This document shows, piece after piece, positions 46,199-53,811 of a stretch of 64,000 bases of DNA (its first letter is position 1; each line of letters starts with the position of its first letter). The stretch spans positions 25,204 to 89,203 of the forward strand of contig JAAEMS010000405.1 in NCBI GenBank assembly GCA_024225275.1, read 5' to 3'. A model generated the notes under the pieces. That model was not told the DNA's origin. It made no database searches and saw only the letters and a list, made by a program, of their open reading frames with translations. A program made the translations under genes and the position numbers. Source of the stretch: Actinomycetes bacterium (GTDB taxonomy: Bacteria; Actinomycetota; Acidimicrobiia; Acidimicrobiales; JAAEMS01).

Positions 46199-46912
46199 TA
46201 CTACTGGGGGGTCAAGGGAGAGACCGGTCGGCGCCGCATCATCAGCCGGGTCGACGCCTGGCACGGCACGACGGTGGCCGCGATGTCGATCGGCGGGAAG
46301 CCAGGCGACAAGATGCCGGAGTTCACCTTCATCACCGACACCATCCACCACGTCAGTTCGCCGAACTTCTACCGACATGGGGCCGGGCGCACCGAGCAGG
46401 AGTTCGCCGACGACCTCGTGCAGGAGTTCCAGGACAAGGTGGCCGAACTGGGCGGCCCCGACCATGTCGCGGGCTTGTTCGCCGAACCCATCATGGGCGC
46501 CGGTGGTGTGATCATGCCGCCGGCCGACCATCTCCAGCGCATCGCCGCCTATTGCCATGAGCACGGGATCCTCTACGTCTCTGACGAGGTCGGCCCTTAC
46601 TTCCTCGAGCGGCTCGAGACCCTCACTGACCTCCCCATGGTGGGCGATGGGCGAGGTTCGCATCTGATGGTGTGCGTCGACTTCGTGGCCGATTCCGACA
46701 CCGGACGTCGCTACGACGACGGCGTCGATGTGGGCAAGTGGGTTGCCAATGAGGCTGAGGCGCGGGGGCTCATCGTGCGACCGGTCGGCGACCGGAACGT
46801 CATGTCACCGTCCCTGGTCATCACCAAGGACGAGGTCGACTCGGTGGTATCGATCCTCCGTGAAGCCATTCTCGAGGCTCGCAGAGGGCTCGAAGACGCC
46901 GGCCACCACTGA
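46199..46912 (+). pseudogene. Remnant of a class III aminotransferase (5' end and PLP-lysine region deleted)
   Basis: The plus frame starts abruptly with YYWGVKGETGRRRIISR, DAWHGTTVAAMSIGG, the usual middle of a class III pyridoxal-phosphate aminotransferase. It continues to CHEHGILYVSDEV near 46583-46591. There it jumps directly to GPYFLERLETLTDLPMVGD, which normally lies well over a hundred residues later. The stretch holding the catalytic PLP lysine is therefore missing, in frame. The N-terminal part is also gone. The rest runs intact to 46912. It cannot be a working aminotransferase. A GTG at 46274 could start a truncated product, but I regard it as decayed. Confidence 0.78.
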
Positions 46913-46931
46913 CCCCCCCGAGGTAGGGCAC

Positions 46932-46937
46932 TAGCGT
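46932..46937 (+). promoter_or_regulatory. -10 element of the DMT transporter gene (leaderless)
   Basis: TAGCGT ends 7 nt before GTG 46945. The alternative GTG at 46936 lies inside the hexamer. Confidence 0.5.
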
Positions 46938-46944
46938 GCCCCCG

Positions 46945-47862
46945 GTGTCCGGCCGGCGTCCCATACCCACTGTCTGGCTGGTCGTCCTCACGGCGTTTCT
47001 GATCGGCACCAACTATGTGGCCCTCCAGGCCGCGCTCGAACATGCCGAGCCCCTCTCCTTCACCTCGGTGCGGGCCGGTTCGGGGGCCCTGGTCCTGATG
47101 GTGGTCGCTCACGTTCGAGGCGAGCGGCCCCCGCCCTTGTCCGACCGTCAGACCTGGCGGGGCGTGATTGTGGTCGCCACCCTGGTCACCACCACCTCCT
47201 CGGCCACGCTGGCCTACGGGGTCGCCCGGGTGAGTCCGGGCCTGGCCGCCCTGCTGTCGGCCAACATGCCCCTGTTCGCGGCCATCCTGGCCTGGATCTT
47301 CCTGCACGAGCGGTTGGCCCGCACCGGCTTCATCGGTCTGGGGGTGGGTGCCCTCGGCGCCTTCGGTCTGGCCTGGCCGGCGCTGTCGGGCGACACCAGC
47401 GCCACCGGCTTCGCCTTCATGATGGTGGCCACGTTCACCTGGGCGGTAGGGGTGGTGACCCAGAAGAGCTGGGATCTCAGCCGGATCAGCCCTTTGATGT
47501 TCGTGGCTCTCCAGCTGGTGGTGTCGTCGCTGAGCATGGCCGTGCTGGGAGCGATCTTCGAGGGTTGGGCCGTCGAGGCCACCTCCGACTTCGCCTTCCC
47601 TCTGTTCTGGTCCGGTGTGGTGTCGATGGCCGTGCCGTTCACTCTGATGGCCACTGTGATCTCTCGGGCGTCGGCCACCGAGGCCGCCGCCACTGCGTAC
47701 CTGATCCCGTTCTTCGGCGCGGTGGTGTCGGCGGTATGGACCGGCGAGCTACTCGAGCCGATTGAGTGGATCGGTGGTGCGTTCCTGCTGGTGGGTGTGT
47801 GGTTGGTCAACCGACACCCGGTCCGCGAGGTCGTCTCAGCTGATGCCGGTTCCCGCGGCTAA
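46945..47862 (+). CDS. EamA/DMT-family transporter
   Basis: Membrane protein of 305 residues with ten helices arranged as two EamA repeats of about 140 residues each. Each repeat has the typical end signature: SPGLAALLSANMPLFAAILAWIFLHERL in the first and TAYLIPFFGAVVSAVWTGELL in the second. The family exports amino acids, nucleotides or other metabolites; the substrate is unknown. GTG 46945 is chosen because TAGCGT ends 7 nt upstream. Its TAA is followed after 1 nt by the 3' end of a convergent tRNA gene. Confidence 0.88.
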   Translation: MSGRRPIPTVWLVVLTAFLIGTNYVALQAALEHAEPLSFTSVRAGSGALVLMVVAHVRGERPPPLSDRQTWRGVIVVATLVTTTSSATLAYGVARVSPGLAALLSANMPLFAAILAWIFLHERLARTGFIGLGVGALGAFGLAWPALSGDTSATGFAFMMVATFTWAVGVVTQKSWDLSRISPLMFVALQLVVSSLSMAVLGAIFEGWAVEATSDFAFPLFWSGVVSMAVPFTLMATVISRASATEAAATAYLIPFFGAVVSAVWTGELLEPIEWIGGAFLLVGVWLVNRHPVREVVSADAGSRG

Positions 47863-47863
47863 C

Positions 47864-47948
47864 TGGTGCGGACGGGGGGATTCGAACCCCCACGCCTTTC
47901 GGCGCCGGCACCTAAAGCCGGTGCGTCTGCCAATTCCGCCACGTCCGC
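47864..47948 (-). tRNA. tRNA-Leu (anticodon UAG)
   Basis: An 85-nt gene including an encoded CCA. The acceptor stem GCGGACG pairs with CGTCCGC. The anticodon stem CCGGC/GCCGG holds the loop TTTAGGT, giving anticodon TAG. A long variable arm (CGCCGAAAGGCGT) marks a class II tRNA, and the T arm GGGGGTTCGAATCCCCC is perfect. It reads CUA and related leucine codons. It is convergent with the transporter gene and divergent from clpP. Confidence 0.97.
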
Positions 47949-47996
47949 GTGGCCAGGCAAGCGTACCCGGGTCAGCCGAACGAGGGTCGGGGCCGG

Positions 47997-48002
47997 TAGC
48001 GT
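47997..48002 (+). promoter_or_regulatory. -10 element of clpP (leaderless)
   Basis: TAGCGT ends 7 nt before ATG 48010, in the 61-nt gap after the tRNA gene. Confidence 0.55.
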
Positions 48003-48009
48003 GGACAAT

Positions 48010-48612
48010 ATGACTGACCCCCGACTTGAGGTGCCGGATCTCCGAGCGGACACGCCGGCCGAGCCTCAGAGTGACATCTTCAACCGGCTGCTGAAGAACC
48101 GCATCGTCTTTCTCGGTACCGATGTGAACGACACCATCGCCAACTACATCTCCGCCCAGATGCTGTACCTCGAGGGTGAAGACCCCGACAAGGACATCTG
48201 GCTGTACATCAACTCGCCGGGCGGGTCGGTCACCGCGGGGATGGCGATCTACGACACCATGCAGTTCATCGGCCCCGACGTGGCCACCATCTGCATGGGT
48301 CTGGGCGCCTCGATGGGACAGTTCCTGCTCACGGCCGGAGCCCCCGGCAAGCGTTACGCCCTGCCCCACGCCCGCATCCTCATGCACCAGCCTCTGGGCG
48401 GTGTGCAGGGTCAGGCCACCGACATCGCCATCCAGGCCGAGCAGATGCGCAAGACCAAGCAGGAGATGGCCGAGCTCATCGCCGAACACTCCGGTCAGCC
48501 GGTCGACACCATTTCCGCCGACAGCGACCGTGACCGCTGGTTCAGTGCCGCTGAGGCCAAGGACTACGGCCTCATCGACAATGTGATCGTCCGTCGGGGC
48601 GAGATCGCCTGA
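48010..48612 (+). CDS. clpP: ATP-dependent Clp protease proteolytic subunit
   Basis: Serine protease of 200 residues forming the barrel that degrades proteins fed by ClpX or ClpC. The catalytic triad is Ser 101 ([11 protein letters not shown]), His 126 ([10 protein letters not shown]) and Asp 175 (SDRDRWFSA), with the family's exact spacings of 25 and 49. The oxyanion loop INSPGGSV is present. Actinobacteria usually carry two clpP genes next to tig and clpX. Here it stands alone after a tRNA gene, so this may be an extra or relocated copy. ATG 48010 is chosen from TAGCGT upstream. Confidence 0.95.
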   Translation: MTDPRLEVPDLRADTPAEPQSDIFNRLLKNRIVFLGTDVNDTIANYISAQMLYLEGEDPDKDIWLYINSPGGSVTAGMAIYDTMQFIGPDVATICMGLGASMGQFLLTAGAPGKRYALPHARILMHQPLGGVQGQATDIAIQAEQMRKTKQEMAELIAEHSGQPVDTISADSDRDRWFSAAEAKDYGLIDNVIVRRGEIA

Positions 48613-48621
48613 CCTCCTGAG

Positions 48622-48670
48622 GAAATCTGGGTGATAAGGGTGATCAGATCACCCTTATCACCCAGATTTC
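48622..48670. terminator. Perfect 49-nt palindrome between clpP and rpe (bidirectional terminator)
   Basis: Arms of 24 nt (48622-48645 and 48647-48670) are perfectly complementary around a single A at 48646. The arm begins GAAATCTGGGTGATAAGGG. It lies 9 nt after the clpP stop and 20 nt from the rpe stop, both genes converging on it. The outer A/T-rich part gives a short T-run on each strand (ATTTC). Confidence 0.85.
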
Positions 48671-48694
48671 GCAGGGGTTACCGCAGGGGTTACC
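48671..48694 (+). repeat. Tandem 12-nt duplication at the rpe stop codon
   Basis: GCAGGGGTTACC occurs twice head-to-tail (48671-48682, 48683-48694). The second copy includes the rpe TAA stop on the minus strand and the first copy repeats that TAA. Confidence 0.8.
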
Positions 48695-49370
48695 GGGCCG
48701 CTTCGGCCCGGGCCCGTAGATCGGTGACGGCGTGTTCCAGGCCTTCGGGGTCACTGAACAGCGCCGATCCGGCCACCATCACGTTGGCGCCGGCCGCCGC
48801 CGGTCCGGCGATCGTGTTGGGGCCCACTCCGCCATCGACTTCGAGGTCGCAGTCGTGGCCGCCGTCGACGATCATCTTGCGGATCGCCGCCACCTTCGGC
48901 TCCGTGGAGGGAATGTACGCCTGACCCCCGAACCCCGGGTTCACGGTCATCACCAGAACCAGATCGCAGACATCGAGCACATTCTCGATGGCCGCGGCCG
49001 GGGTGGCCGGGTTCAGAACCACCGCCGGTGAGGCACCGAGATCGCGGATGTGCATGAGCGTGCGGTGGAGGTGGGGGCACACCTCGACGTGCACCATGAG
49101 TGTGTCGCAGCCGGCCTCTACGTAGAGGTGGGCCAGCTCGTCGGGCTGCTCGACCATGAGGTGGGCCTCGAAGGGCACGGTCACGTGAGGGCGGATCGAG
49201 GCGATGACGTCGGGCCCGAATGTGAGGTTGGGCACGAACCGGCCGTCCATCACATCCAGGTGGATCCGATCGACCCCTGCTTTCTCGAGGGCGACGCACT
49301 CGTCACCCAGTTTCGAGAAGTCGGCAGGCAGTATGGACGGAGCAATCTGGATCGGACGCAACACGTTCAT
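48690..49370 (-). CDS. rpe: Ribulose-phosphate 3-epimerase
   Basis: TIM-barrel enzyme of 226 residues interconverting ribulose 5-phosphate and xylulose 5-phosphate in the pentose phosphate pathway. Signatures: IAPSILPADFSKLGDE, the metal and active-site region HLDVMDGRFVPNLTFG, HLMVEQPDEL, VMTVNPGFGGQAYI and LEVDGGVGPNT. Start ATG 49370 has TAGGGT 8 nt upstream. The gene is divergent from the RNA methyltransferase, with only 37 bp between the starts. It ends within a 12-nt tandem duplication. Confidence 0.96.
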   Translation of the reverse strand: MNVLRPIQIAPSILPADFSKLGDECVALEKAGVDRIHLDVMDGRFVPNLTFGPDVIASIRPHVTVPFEAHLMVEQPDELAHLYVEAGCDTLMVHVEVCPHLHRTLMHIRDLGASPAVVLNPATPAAAIENVLDVCDLVLVMTVNPGFGGQAYIPSTEPKVAAIRKMIVDGGHDCDLEVDGGVGPNTIAGPAAAGANVMVAGSALFSDPEGLEHAVTDLRARAEAAR

Positions 49371-49378
49371 GGCCGCTC

Positions 49379-49400
49379 ACCCTATCTGTCCGCCTAGCCT
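49379..49400. promoter_or_regulatory. Back-to-back -10 elements in a 37-bp divergent intergenic region
   Basis: TAGGGT (minus, 49384-49379) lies 8 nt before the rpe ATG. TAGCCT (plus, 49395-49400) lies 7 nt before the ATG at 49408. Confidence 0.5.
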
Positions 49401-49407
49401 GCCCTCG

Positions 49408-50601
49408 ATGGATCAGGACCCTTTCGACCAGCTCCAGGTCACCACCCACGGCATGGCCAACGGAGGTGAGGCGGTGGCCCGCGCCGCTGACGGTCGGGTC
49501 GTCTTCGTCGAGGGCGCTCTCCCCGACGAGAGGGTGACCGTGGCCATCACGGCGGAGAAGAAGCGGTTCCTCCGCGCGAAGGCGGTCGAGATCCTCGATG
49601 CGTCCCCCTCCCGGGTTGACCCACCCTGTCCCCACGTGGCCGACGGATGCGGTGGGTGTGGCCTCCAGTACGCCACCCCTGAGGCCCAACGTCAGCTCCG
49701 TCTCGGCATGGTCCGAGACGCCCTCCAACGGCTCGGGCGCATCCCCGATCCTCTGGTTGAGCTCGGCCCGGAGCTCCCCACCGACGGCTACCGCACCGCG
49801 ATGCGGGCTGCCGTTCAGGGCGGACGGGCCGGTTTCCGGGTCGCCCAGAGCCACGACGTGGTGGTGGTCGGCTCGTGCCTGGTCAGCCATCCTCTGGTGG
49901 AGGAGATCCTGGTCGACGGTCGCTTCGGGGCCGCCCACGAGGTGTCGATCCGGGTGGGTGTCGGTACCGGCGAGCGCATGGTCGTCGTTCGCCCCAATGC
50001 CGCGGAGGTCACGGTTCGGGCCGATGTCCTGGTTGTCGGGGCTGACCAGTTGGCCCAGAAGCGGGCGTGGATTCACGAGGAGGTGGCCGGTCGGCGGTGG
50101 CGAGTTGGGGCCGACTCTTTCTTCCAGACCCGGCCCGACGGAGCCGAGGCCCTCGTGGTCGAAGTGGGTCGGGCGGCCGGCGACCCCACCGGCTTGCGAG
50201 CCATCGACGCATACGGCGGTGTGGGGCTGATGTCAACGGCTCTCTTGGGGGCCGAGCGCATCACCCTTGTCGAACGATCGGCCTCGGCGGTGGCCGATGC
50301 CCGGGTCAACCTGGCTGACCTGCCGGTGAAGGCGATCCGGGTGGCGGTCGAGCGCTGGCATCCGTCGAACGCCGACCTGGTCGTCGCCGACCCTTCACGG
50401 GCCGGCCTGGGGAAGGCCGGAGTCGATGTGCTGGCCTCCACCGGCGCCTCGCGGTTTGTCCTGGTGTCCTGTGACGCCGGCGCTCTTGGTCGCGACGCCG
50501 GCCTGCTCGTGGAAGCGGGCTACCGGCTCGAGCGGTCGGTTCTCGTCGACCTCTTCCCCCACACGCCGCGGGTCGAGGTGGTCAGTACCTTCACCCGGTA
50601 G
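49408..50601 (+). CDS. TrmA/RlmD-type class I RNA (uracil-5-)methyltransferase
   Basis: Methyltransferase of 397 residues that adds a methyl group to C5 of a uridine in tRNA or rRNA. An N-terminal TRAM-like beta-barrel (about 5-60) is followed by an iron-sulfur cysteine cluster (PPCPHVADGCGGCGLQYA near 71-88). The SAM-binding core includes AIDAYGGVGLMS, DPSRAGLG near 330, and the catalytic-Cys motif VSCDAGALGRDAGLL. Whether the target is tRNA m5U54 or 23S rRNA U747/U1939 cannot be decided. ATG 49408 is chosen from TAGCCT 7 nt upstream. Confidence 0.9.
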   Translation: MDQDPFDQLQVTTHGMANGGEAVARAADGRVVFVEGALPDERVTVAITAEKKRFLRAKAVEILDASPSRVDPPCPHVADGCGGCGLQYATPEAQRQLRLGMVRDALQRLGRIPDPLVELGPELPTDGYRTAMRAAVQGGRAGFRVAQSHDVVVVGSCLVSHPLVEEILVDGRFGAAHEVSIRVGVGTGERMVVVRPNAAEVTVRADVLVVGADQLAQKRAWIHEEVAGRRWRVGADSFFQTRPDGAEALVVEVGRAAGDPTGLRAIDAYGGVGLMSTALLGAERITLVERSASAVADARVNLADLPVKAIRVAVERWHPSNADLVVADPSRAGLGKAGVDVLASTGASRFVLVSCDAGALGRDAGLLVEAGYRLERSVLVDLFPHTPRVEVVSTFTR

Positions 50602-50613
50602 CAGGGGATGCGC

Positions 50614-51870
50614 TCAGCCGCCCGCCGAGGCGCCGAAGCCGTAGAGCTCGCCGTCGGCACTGACCATGTAGTAGCCGGAGCCGTTGTCGCGCACGGCGAC
50701 AGCCACGATCCCGCTGTCCGTGGAAGCACCCCCGAGCGAGCCGTGGAAGGCCGCGGAACTGAAGTTGAAGATGCCGCCGTCGTGACCCACCAGGAGATAG
50801 GAGTCGCCGTAGGGGACCATGCTCACCACCGGACTGTTCAGGCTGGTGCCTCCCATCGAACCCGAGAAGGTGGCGTCGCCGAACGCGAAGACCCCGCCGT
50901 CCGAGGCGATCAGCCAGTAGCCCTTCCCTGACGGCGTGGGGGCGAGTCCGTTGACGGGCCGGTTGAGCTCGAGGCCGCCCATGGAGCCCCAGAAGCGGGC
51001 CGAGCCGAAGGCGAACACGCCGCCGTCGGAGGCGACCATGTAGTAGCCGTTGCCGTCGGGCATGGCCACCGAGTCGATCACGGGCCCGGCCAGGGTCACT
51101 CCGGCCATGTCGCCCTTGTGGGCGGCATCACCACGAGCAAAGACCCGACCCTTGTCGGTGAAGAGCCAGTAGCCGGCGCCCGCAGGTGTGACCGACATCG
51201 ACACCACGTTCTCGTCCGAGGCGAGAGTGGGCGCCGAACCGTGGTCGACTGCGTCGCCGCGGGTGTAGATCTCGCCGTCCCGGTCGACCGCCCAGAGGCC
51301 GTTCTCGCTGGCCGTGTACTCGATGTCCGCGATCGATGCCGGGTCGGCATCACCACAGCGGGGGTTCCGGCGACCGATGAATTCGGGAACCACCGAGGGG
51401 GAGTCGGGGTTGTCGACGAACTGGGTGGTGACGTAGGCCCGGGTGCCGACACAGACGACGGCGACCGCGAGGTGGGTGGGATTCGTGGACAGGATGTTGG
51501 CCCGATGCCCGGGGGAGTCCATCCAGAGGGGGGTGGCCTGGTCTGCGGTGAAAGGCATGTAGAGCACGTTCTCGCCGGCCCACCACACACCACCGTGAGC
51601 GATCAGGTTGCCCAGGTCCGAATGGAACAGGGAGCCCGAGTCCGCCATGGCGAAGCTCTGGGCCAGCGCGGGGGCTTCGAGCCAGACCGCCGGGGCAATG
51701 GGATCGAGGCCGTGGGCGACACGCTCAACGTTGTGGTCAGCGAGGATCTCGTCGGCCATCTGCTCCTCGACCGTGTTGGCCGAGGCCAGGCCGGGGGCCA
51801 CGCCCAGGCTGAGTCCGACAACCGCGAGAGCCGCTGTCACTCGCCTCTTCCACGCACGTCCGCCGGTCAC
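50614..51870 (-). CDS. Secreted CAP/SCP-domain protein with C-terminal propeller-like repeats
   Basis: Secreted protein of 418 residues. A Sec signal peptide (about 1-31, basic start, LAVVGLSLGVAPG core, AxA-type cleavage ASANT) is followed by a CAP/SCP domain (about 34-165) with DHNVERVAHGLDPI, GENVLYMP and SPGHRANILS. The C-terminal half (about 195-418) holds about five repeats of roughly 45 residues with the pattern GYWLIASDGGVFAFGDA, SGSMGG, probably a propeller. This repeat type is very common in Acidimicrobiia secreted proteins. Start GTG 51870 has AGAGAGG upstream. A role in wall or surface interaction is likely but unproven. Confidence 0.88.
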   Translation of the reverse strand: MTGGRAWKRRVTAALAVVGLSLGVAPGLASANTVEEQMADEILADHNVERVAHGLDPIAPAVWLEAPALAQSFAMADSGSLFHSDLGNLIAHGGVWWAGENVLYMPFTADQATPLWMDSPGHRANILSTNPTHLAVAVVCVGTRAYVTTQFVDNPDSPSVVPEFIGRRNPRCGDADPASIADIEYTASENGLWAVDRDGEIYTRGDAVDHGSAPTLASDENVVSMSVTPAGAGYWLFTDKGRVFARGDAAHKGDMAGVTLAGPVIDSVAMPDGNGYYMVASDGGVFAFGSARFWGSMGGLELNRPVNGLAPTPSGKGYWLIASDGGVFAFGDATFSGSMGGTSLNSPVVSMVPYGDSYLLVGHDGGIFNFSSAAFHGSLGGASTDSGIVAVAVRDNGSGYYMVSADGELYGFGASAGG

Positions 51871-52023
51871 GATCGATACCTCTCTGGTCCGGGTTTGGAT
51901 TCAGAGAGTGGTAACGGCCACCACGTAGAGTGACTTTAGAAATGGGGAGACGTTCACCCCAGGTTCGGACGGACGGCCCATGAATTTAGTCCCCAGGGGT
52001 CCCTGTCGCGCGGGGCCATGGGC

Positions 52024-52491
52024 CTATTCGGCGAGGCTGTAGGCCGTTGTCGAGTGCACGGTACGCATGGCGAAGTTCGACCGGATACTGGCCACACCGG
52101 GCAGATTCGACAGGTATTGGCGGTGAATCTGCTCATAGTCCAACGTGTCGGCAACCGCGAGGTGGAGCAGATAGTCGGCGGCTCCCGCCATCAGATGGCA
52201 CGACATCACCCGGGGGCATTGGACGACCGCTTCCTCGAAGGCGTCGAGCCGGTCCTCGGTCTGGCTCTCGAGTGAGATCTCCACGAACACGTCGACGTGG
52301 CGGTCGATGGTGTGGGGCTCGATGAGCATGGCGTAACCGGCGATCACGCCGGAATCCTCCAGGCGTCGAGTGCGGCGCAGAACGGCCGACGGCGACAAAC
52401 CCACCCGATCGGCGATCTCGGTATTGGTGGCCCGGCCGTCGCGCTGGAGCTCCTCGAGCAGGAGGACGTCGATCGAGTCGAGTGGTGTCAT
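52024..52491 (-). CDS. Lrp/AsnC family transcriptional regulator
   Basis: Regulator of 155 residues with an N-terminal winged helix-turn-helix (LLEELQRDGRATNTEIADR, GLSPSAVLRRTRRLEDSG) and a C-terminal RAM domain that binds amino acids (SCHLMAGAADYLLHLAV). Start ATG 52491 has TATTGT 7 nt upstream. It is divergent from alanine dehydrogenase, so it probably controls ald in response to alanine or leucine, as AldR does in mycobacteria. A 9-of-10 inverted repeat in the shared intergenic region is a candidate operator. Confidence 0.93.
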   Translation of the reverse strand: MTPLDSIDVLLLEELQRDGRATNTEIADRVGLSPSAVLRRTRRLEDSGVIAGYAMLIEPHTIDRHVDVFVEISLESQTEDRLDAFEEAVVQCPRVMSCHLMAGAADYLLHLAVADTLDYEQIHRQYLSNLPGVASIRSNFAMRTVHSTTAYSLAE

Positions 52492-52498
52492 GGGCTCC

Positions 52499-52504
52499 AC
52501 AATA
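52499..52504 (-). promoter_or_regulatory. -10 element of the Lrp gene (leaderless)
   Basis: TATTGT on the minus strand ends 7 nt before ATG 52491. Confidence 0.5.
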
Positions 52505-52549
52505 GGACTTGTTGAGCAGATCAGTGCGCTTAGAGCGGTTCTGGCGTAC

Positions 52550-52586
52550 GAATCATGCGGGAAAGGGGGCAATTGGCGCATAATTC
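52550..52586. promoter_or_regulatory. Inverted repeat, candidate Lrp operator for ald
   Basis: GAATCATGCG (52550-52559) and CGCATAATTC (52577-52586) match in inverted orientation at 9 of 10 positions with a 17-nt spacer. The pair lies in an AT-richer part of the 167-nt region between the Lrp gene and ald. Confidence 0.45.
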
Positions 52587-52612
52587 ACAATCCTGAGGCG
52601 GAAGGGCCGCAG

Positions 52613-52618
52613 TACCGT
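52613..52618 (+). promoter_or_regulatory. Possible -10 of ald
   Basis: TACCGT lies 40 nt before GTG 52659, predicting a leader of about 34 nt with an AAGGGGGAA ribosome binding site. Confidence 0.4.
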
Positions 52619-52658
52619 GACCGGGTGAGTCCGGCCTGTCGACCAAGGGGGAACCGTC

Positions 52659-53777
52659 GTGATCGTCGGTGTGCCAAAAGAGATCAAGAACGAAGAGCGT
52701 CGGGTGGGCATGACCCCCGGCAGTGTCCGCGAGCTGACATCCCGGGGGCACTCGGTCTTGGTCGAGGGGAGCGCCGGCCTGGGATCCGGATACCCCGACT
52801 CGGCCTACGCTGATGTCGGCGCCAAGGTGGTGGACGGTCCCGACACCGTCTTCGCCGAGGCCGAATTGATCGTGAAGGTGAAAGAGCCCCAGGCTCCGGA
52901 ACGAGCCCGCCTCCGCGAGGGCCAGACCCTGTTCACCTACCTCCATCTCGCTCCCGATCCCGACCAGGCCCGCGACCTGCTCGCGTCGGGCGCCACCTGC
53001 ATCGCCTACGAGACGGTCCTGGGTCGCGACGGCGGTCTGCCTCTCCTCGCCCCGATGTCGAAGGTGGCGGGCCGGATGTCCATCCAGGCCGGCGCCCATT
53101 GCCTCGAGGCCCCTCAGGGTGGTTCGGGCATCCTTCTGGGCGGCGTCCCCGGCGTCGCTCCCGCCAAGGTCACCGTCATCGGTGGCGGTGTGGTGGGGAC
53201 GAACGCTATCGAGATGGCTGTTGGCCTCGGCGCCGATGTGGCGATCCTGGACCGCAGCGTTGACGTGCTCGACCGCCTGGCCCGCCGGTTCGGTCCGGCC
53301 CTGCGCACCGTGTATTCCACCCAGGCCGCCCTCGACGAGTGGGTGTTGGGCGCTGACCTGGTCATCGGTGCCGTGCTGGTGCCCGGTGCGGCCGCCCCCC
53401 GCCTGGTCACCGAGGAGATGGTGAAGGGCATGAAGTCGGGTTCGGTCCTCGTCGATGTCGCCATCGACCAGGGAGGCTGCTTCCAGACCTCACACGCCAC
53501 CACCCACGCTGAGCCCACCTATGTGGTCCACGACGTGGTGCACTACTGCGTGGCCAACATGCCCGGCGCCGTTCCCCACACTTCCACCGAGGCTCTCAAC
53601 GACGTCACGCTCCCGTATGTCATCGCCCTGGCCGACCAGGGCGCGGTCGATGCCCTCAACTCAGTGCCGGGCCTCCTGGGCGGTCTGAACACTCACAAGG
53701 GCATGCTCACCGAGGAAGCGGCGGCGGATGCGCTGGGTTTCGAGTTCGTGGCCGAGGCAGAAGCGTTGTCGCGCTGA
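52659..53777 (+). CDS. ald: Alanine dehydrogenase
   Basis: NAD-dependent enzyme of 372 residues that deaminates L-alanine to pyruvate and ammonia, or makes alanine from pyruvate under reduced conditions. Signatures: [21 protein letters not shown] at the start, [11 protein letters not shown], the Rossmann loop [16 protein letters not shown], and [22 protein letters not shown] 52659 has a good ribosome binding site. Divergence from an Lrp regulator suggests induction by alanine. Identification is certain. Confidence 0.97.
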   Translation: MIVGVPKEIKNEERRVGMTPGSVRELTSRGHSVLVEGSAGLGSGYPDSAYADVGAKVVDGPDTVFAEAELIVKVKEPQAPERARLREGQTLFTYLHLAPDPDQARDLLASGATCIAYETVLGRDGGLPLLAPMSKVAGRMSIQAGAHCLEAPQGGSGILLGGVPGVAPAKVTVIGGGVVGTNAIEMAVGLGADVAILDRSVDVLDRLARRFGPALRTVYSTQAALDEWVLGADLVIGAVLVPGAAAPRLVTEEMVKGMKSGSVLVDVAIDQGGCFQTSHATTHAEPTYVVHDVVHYCVANMPGAVPHTSTEALNDVTLPYVIALADQGAVDALNSVPGLLGGLNTHKGMLTEEAAADALGFEFVAEAEALSR

Positions 53778-53797
53778 TCACCTCACTTGCCCCTCGA

Positions 53798-53803
53798 TAG
53801 AGT
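53798..53803 (+). promoter_or_regulatory. -10 element of the DHPS-like gene (leaderless)
   Basis: TAGAGT ends 8 nt before ATG 53812. Confidence 0.5.
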
Positions 53804-53811
53804 CGCCGGTC

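Noticed and set aside
46274..46912. Functional short aminotransferase
   Set aside because: It lacks the PLP-binding lysine region and the N-terminal domain of class III enzymes, so it is treated as a pseudogene.
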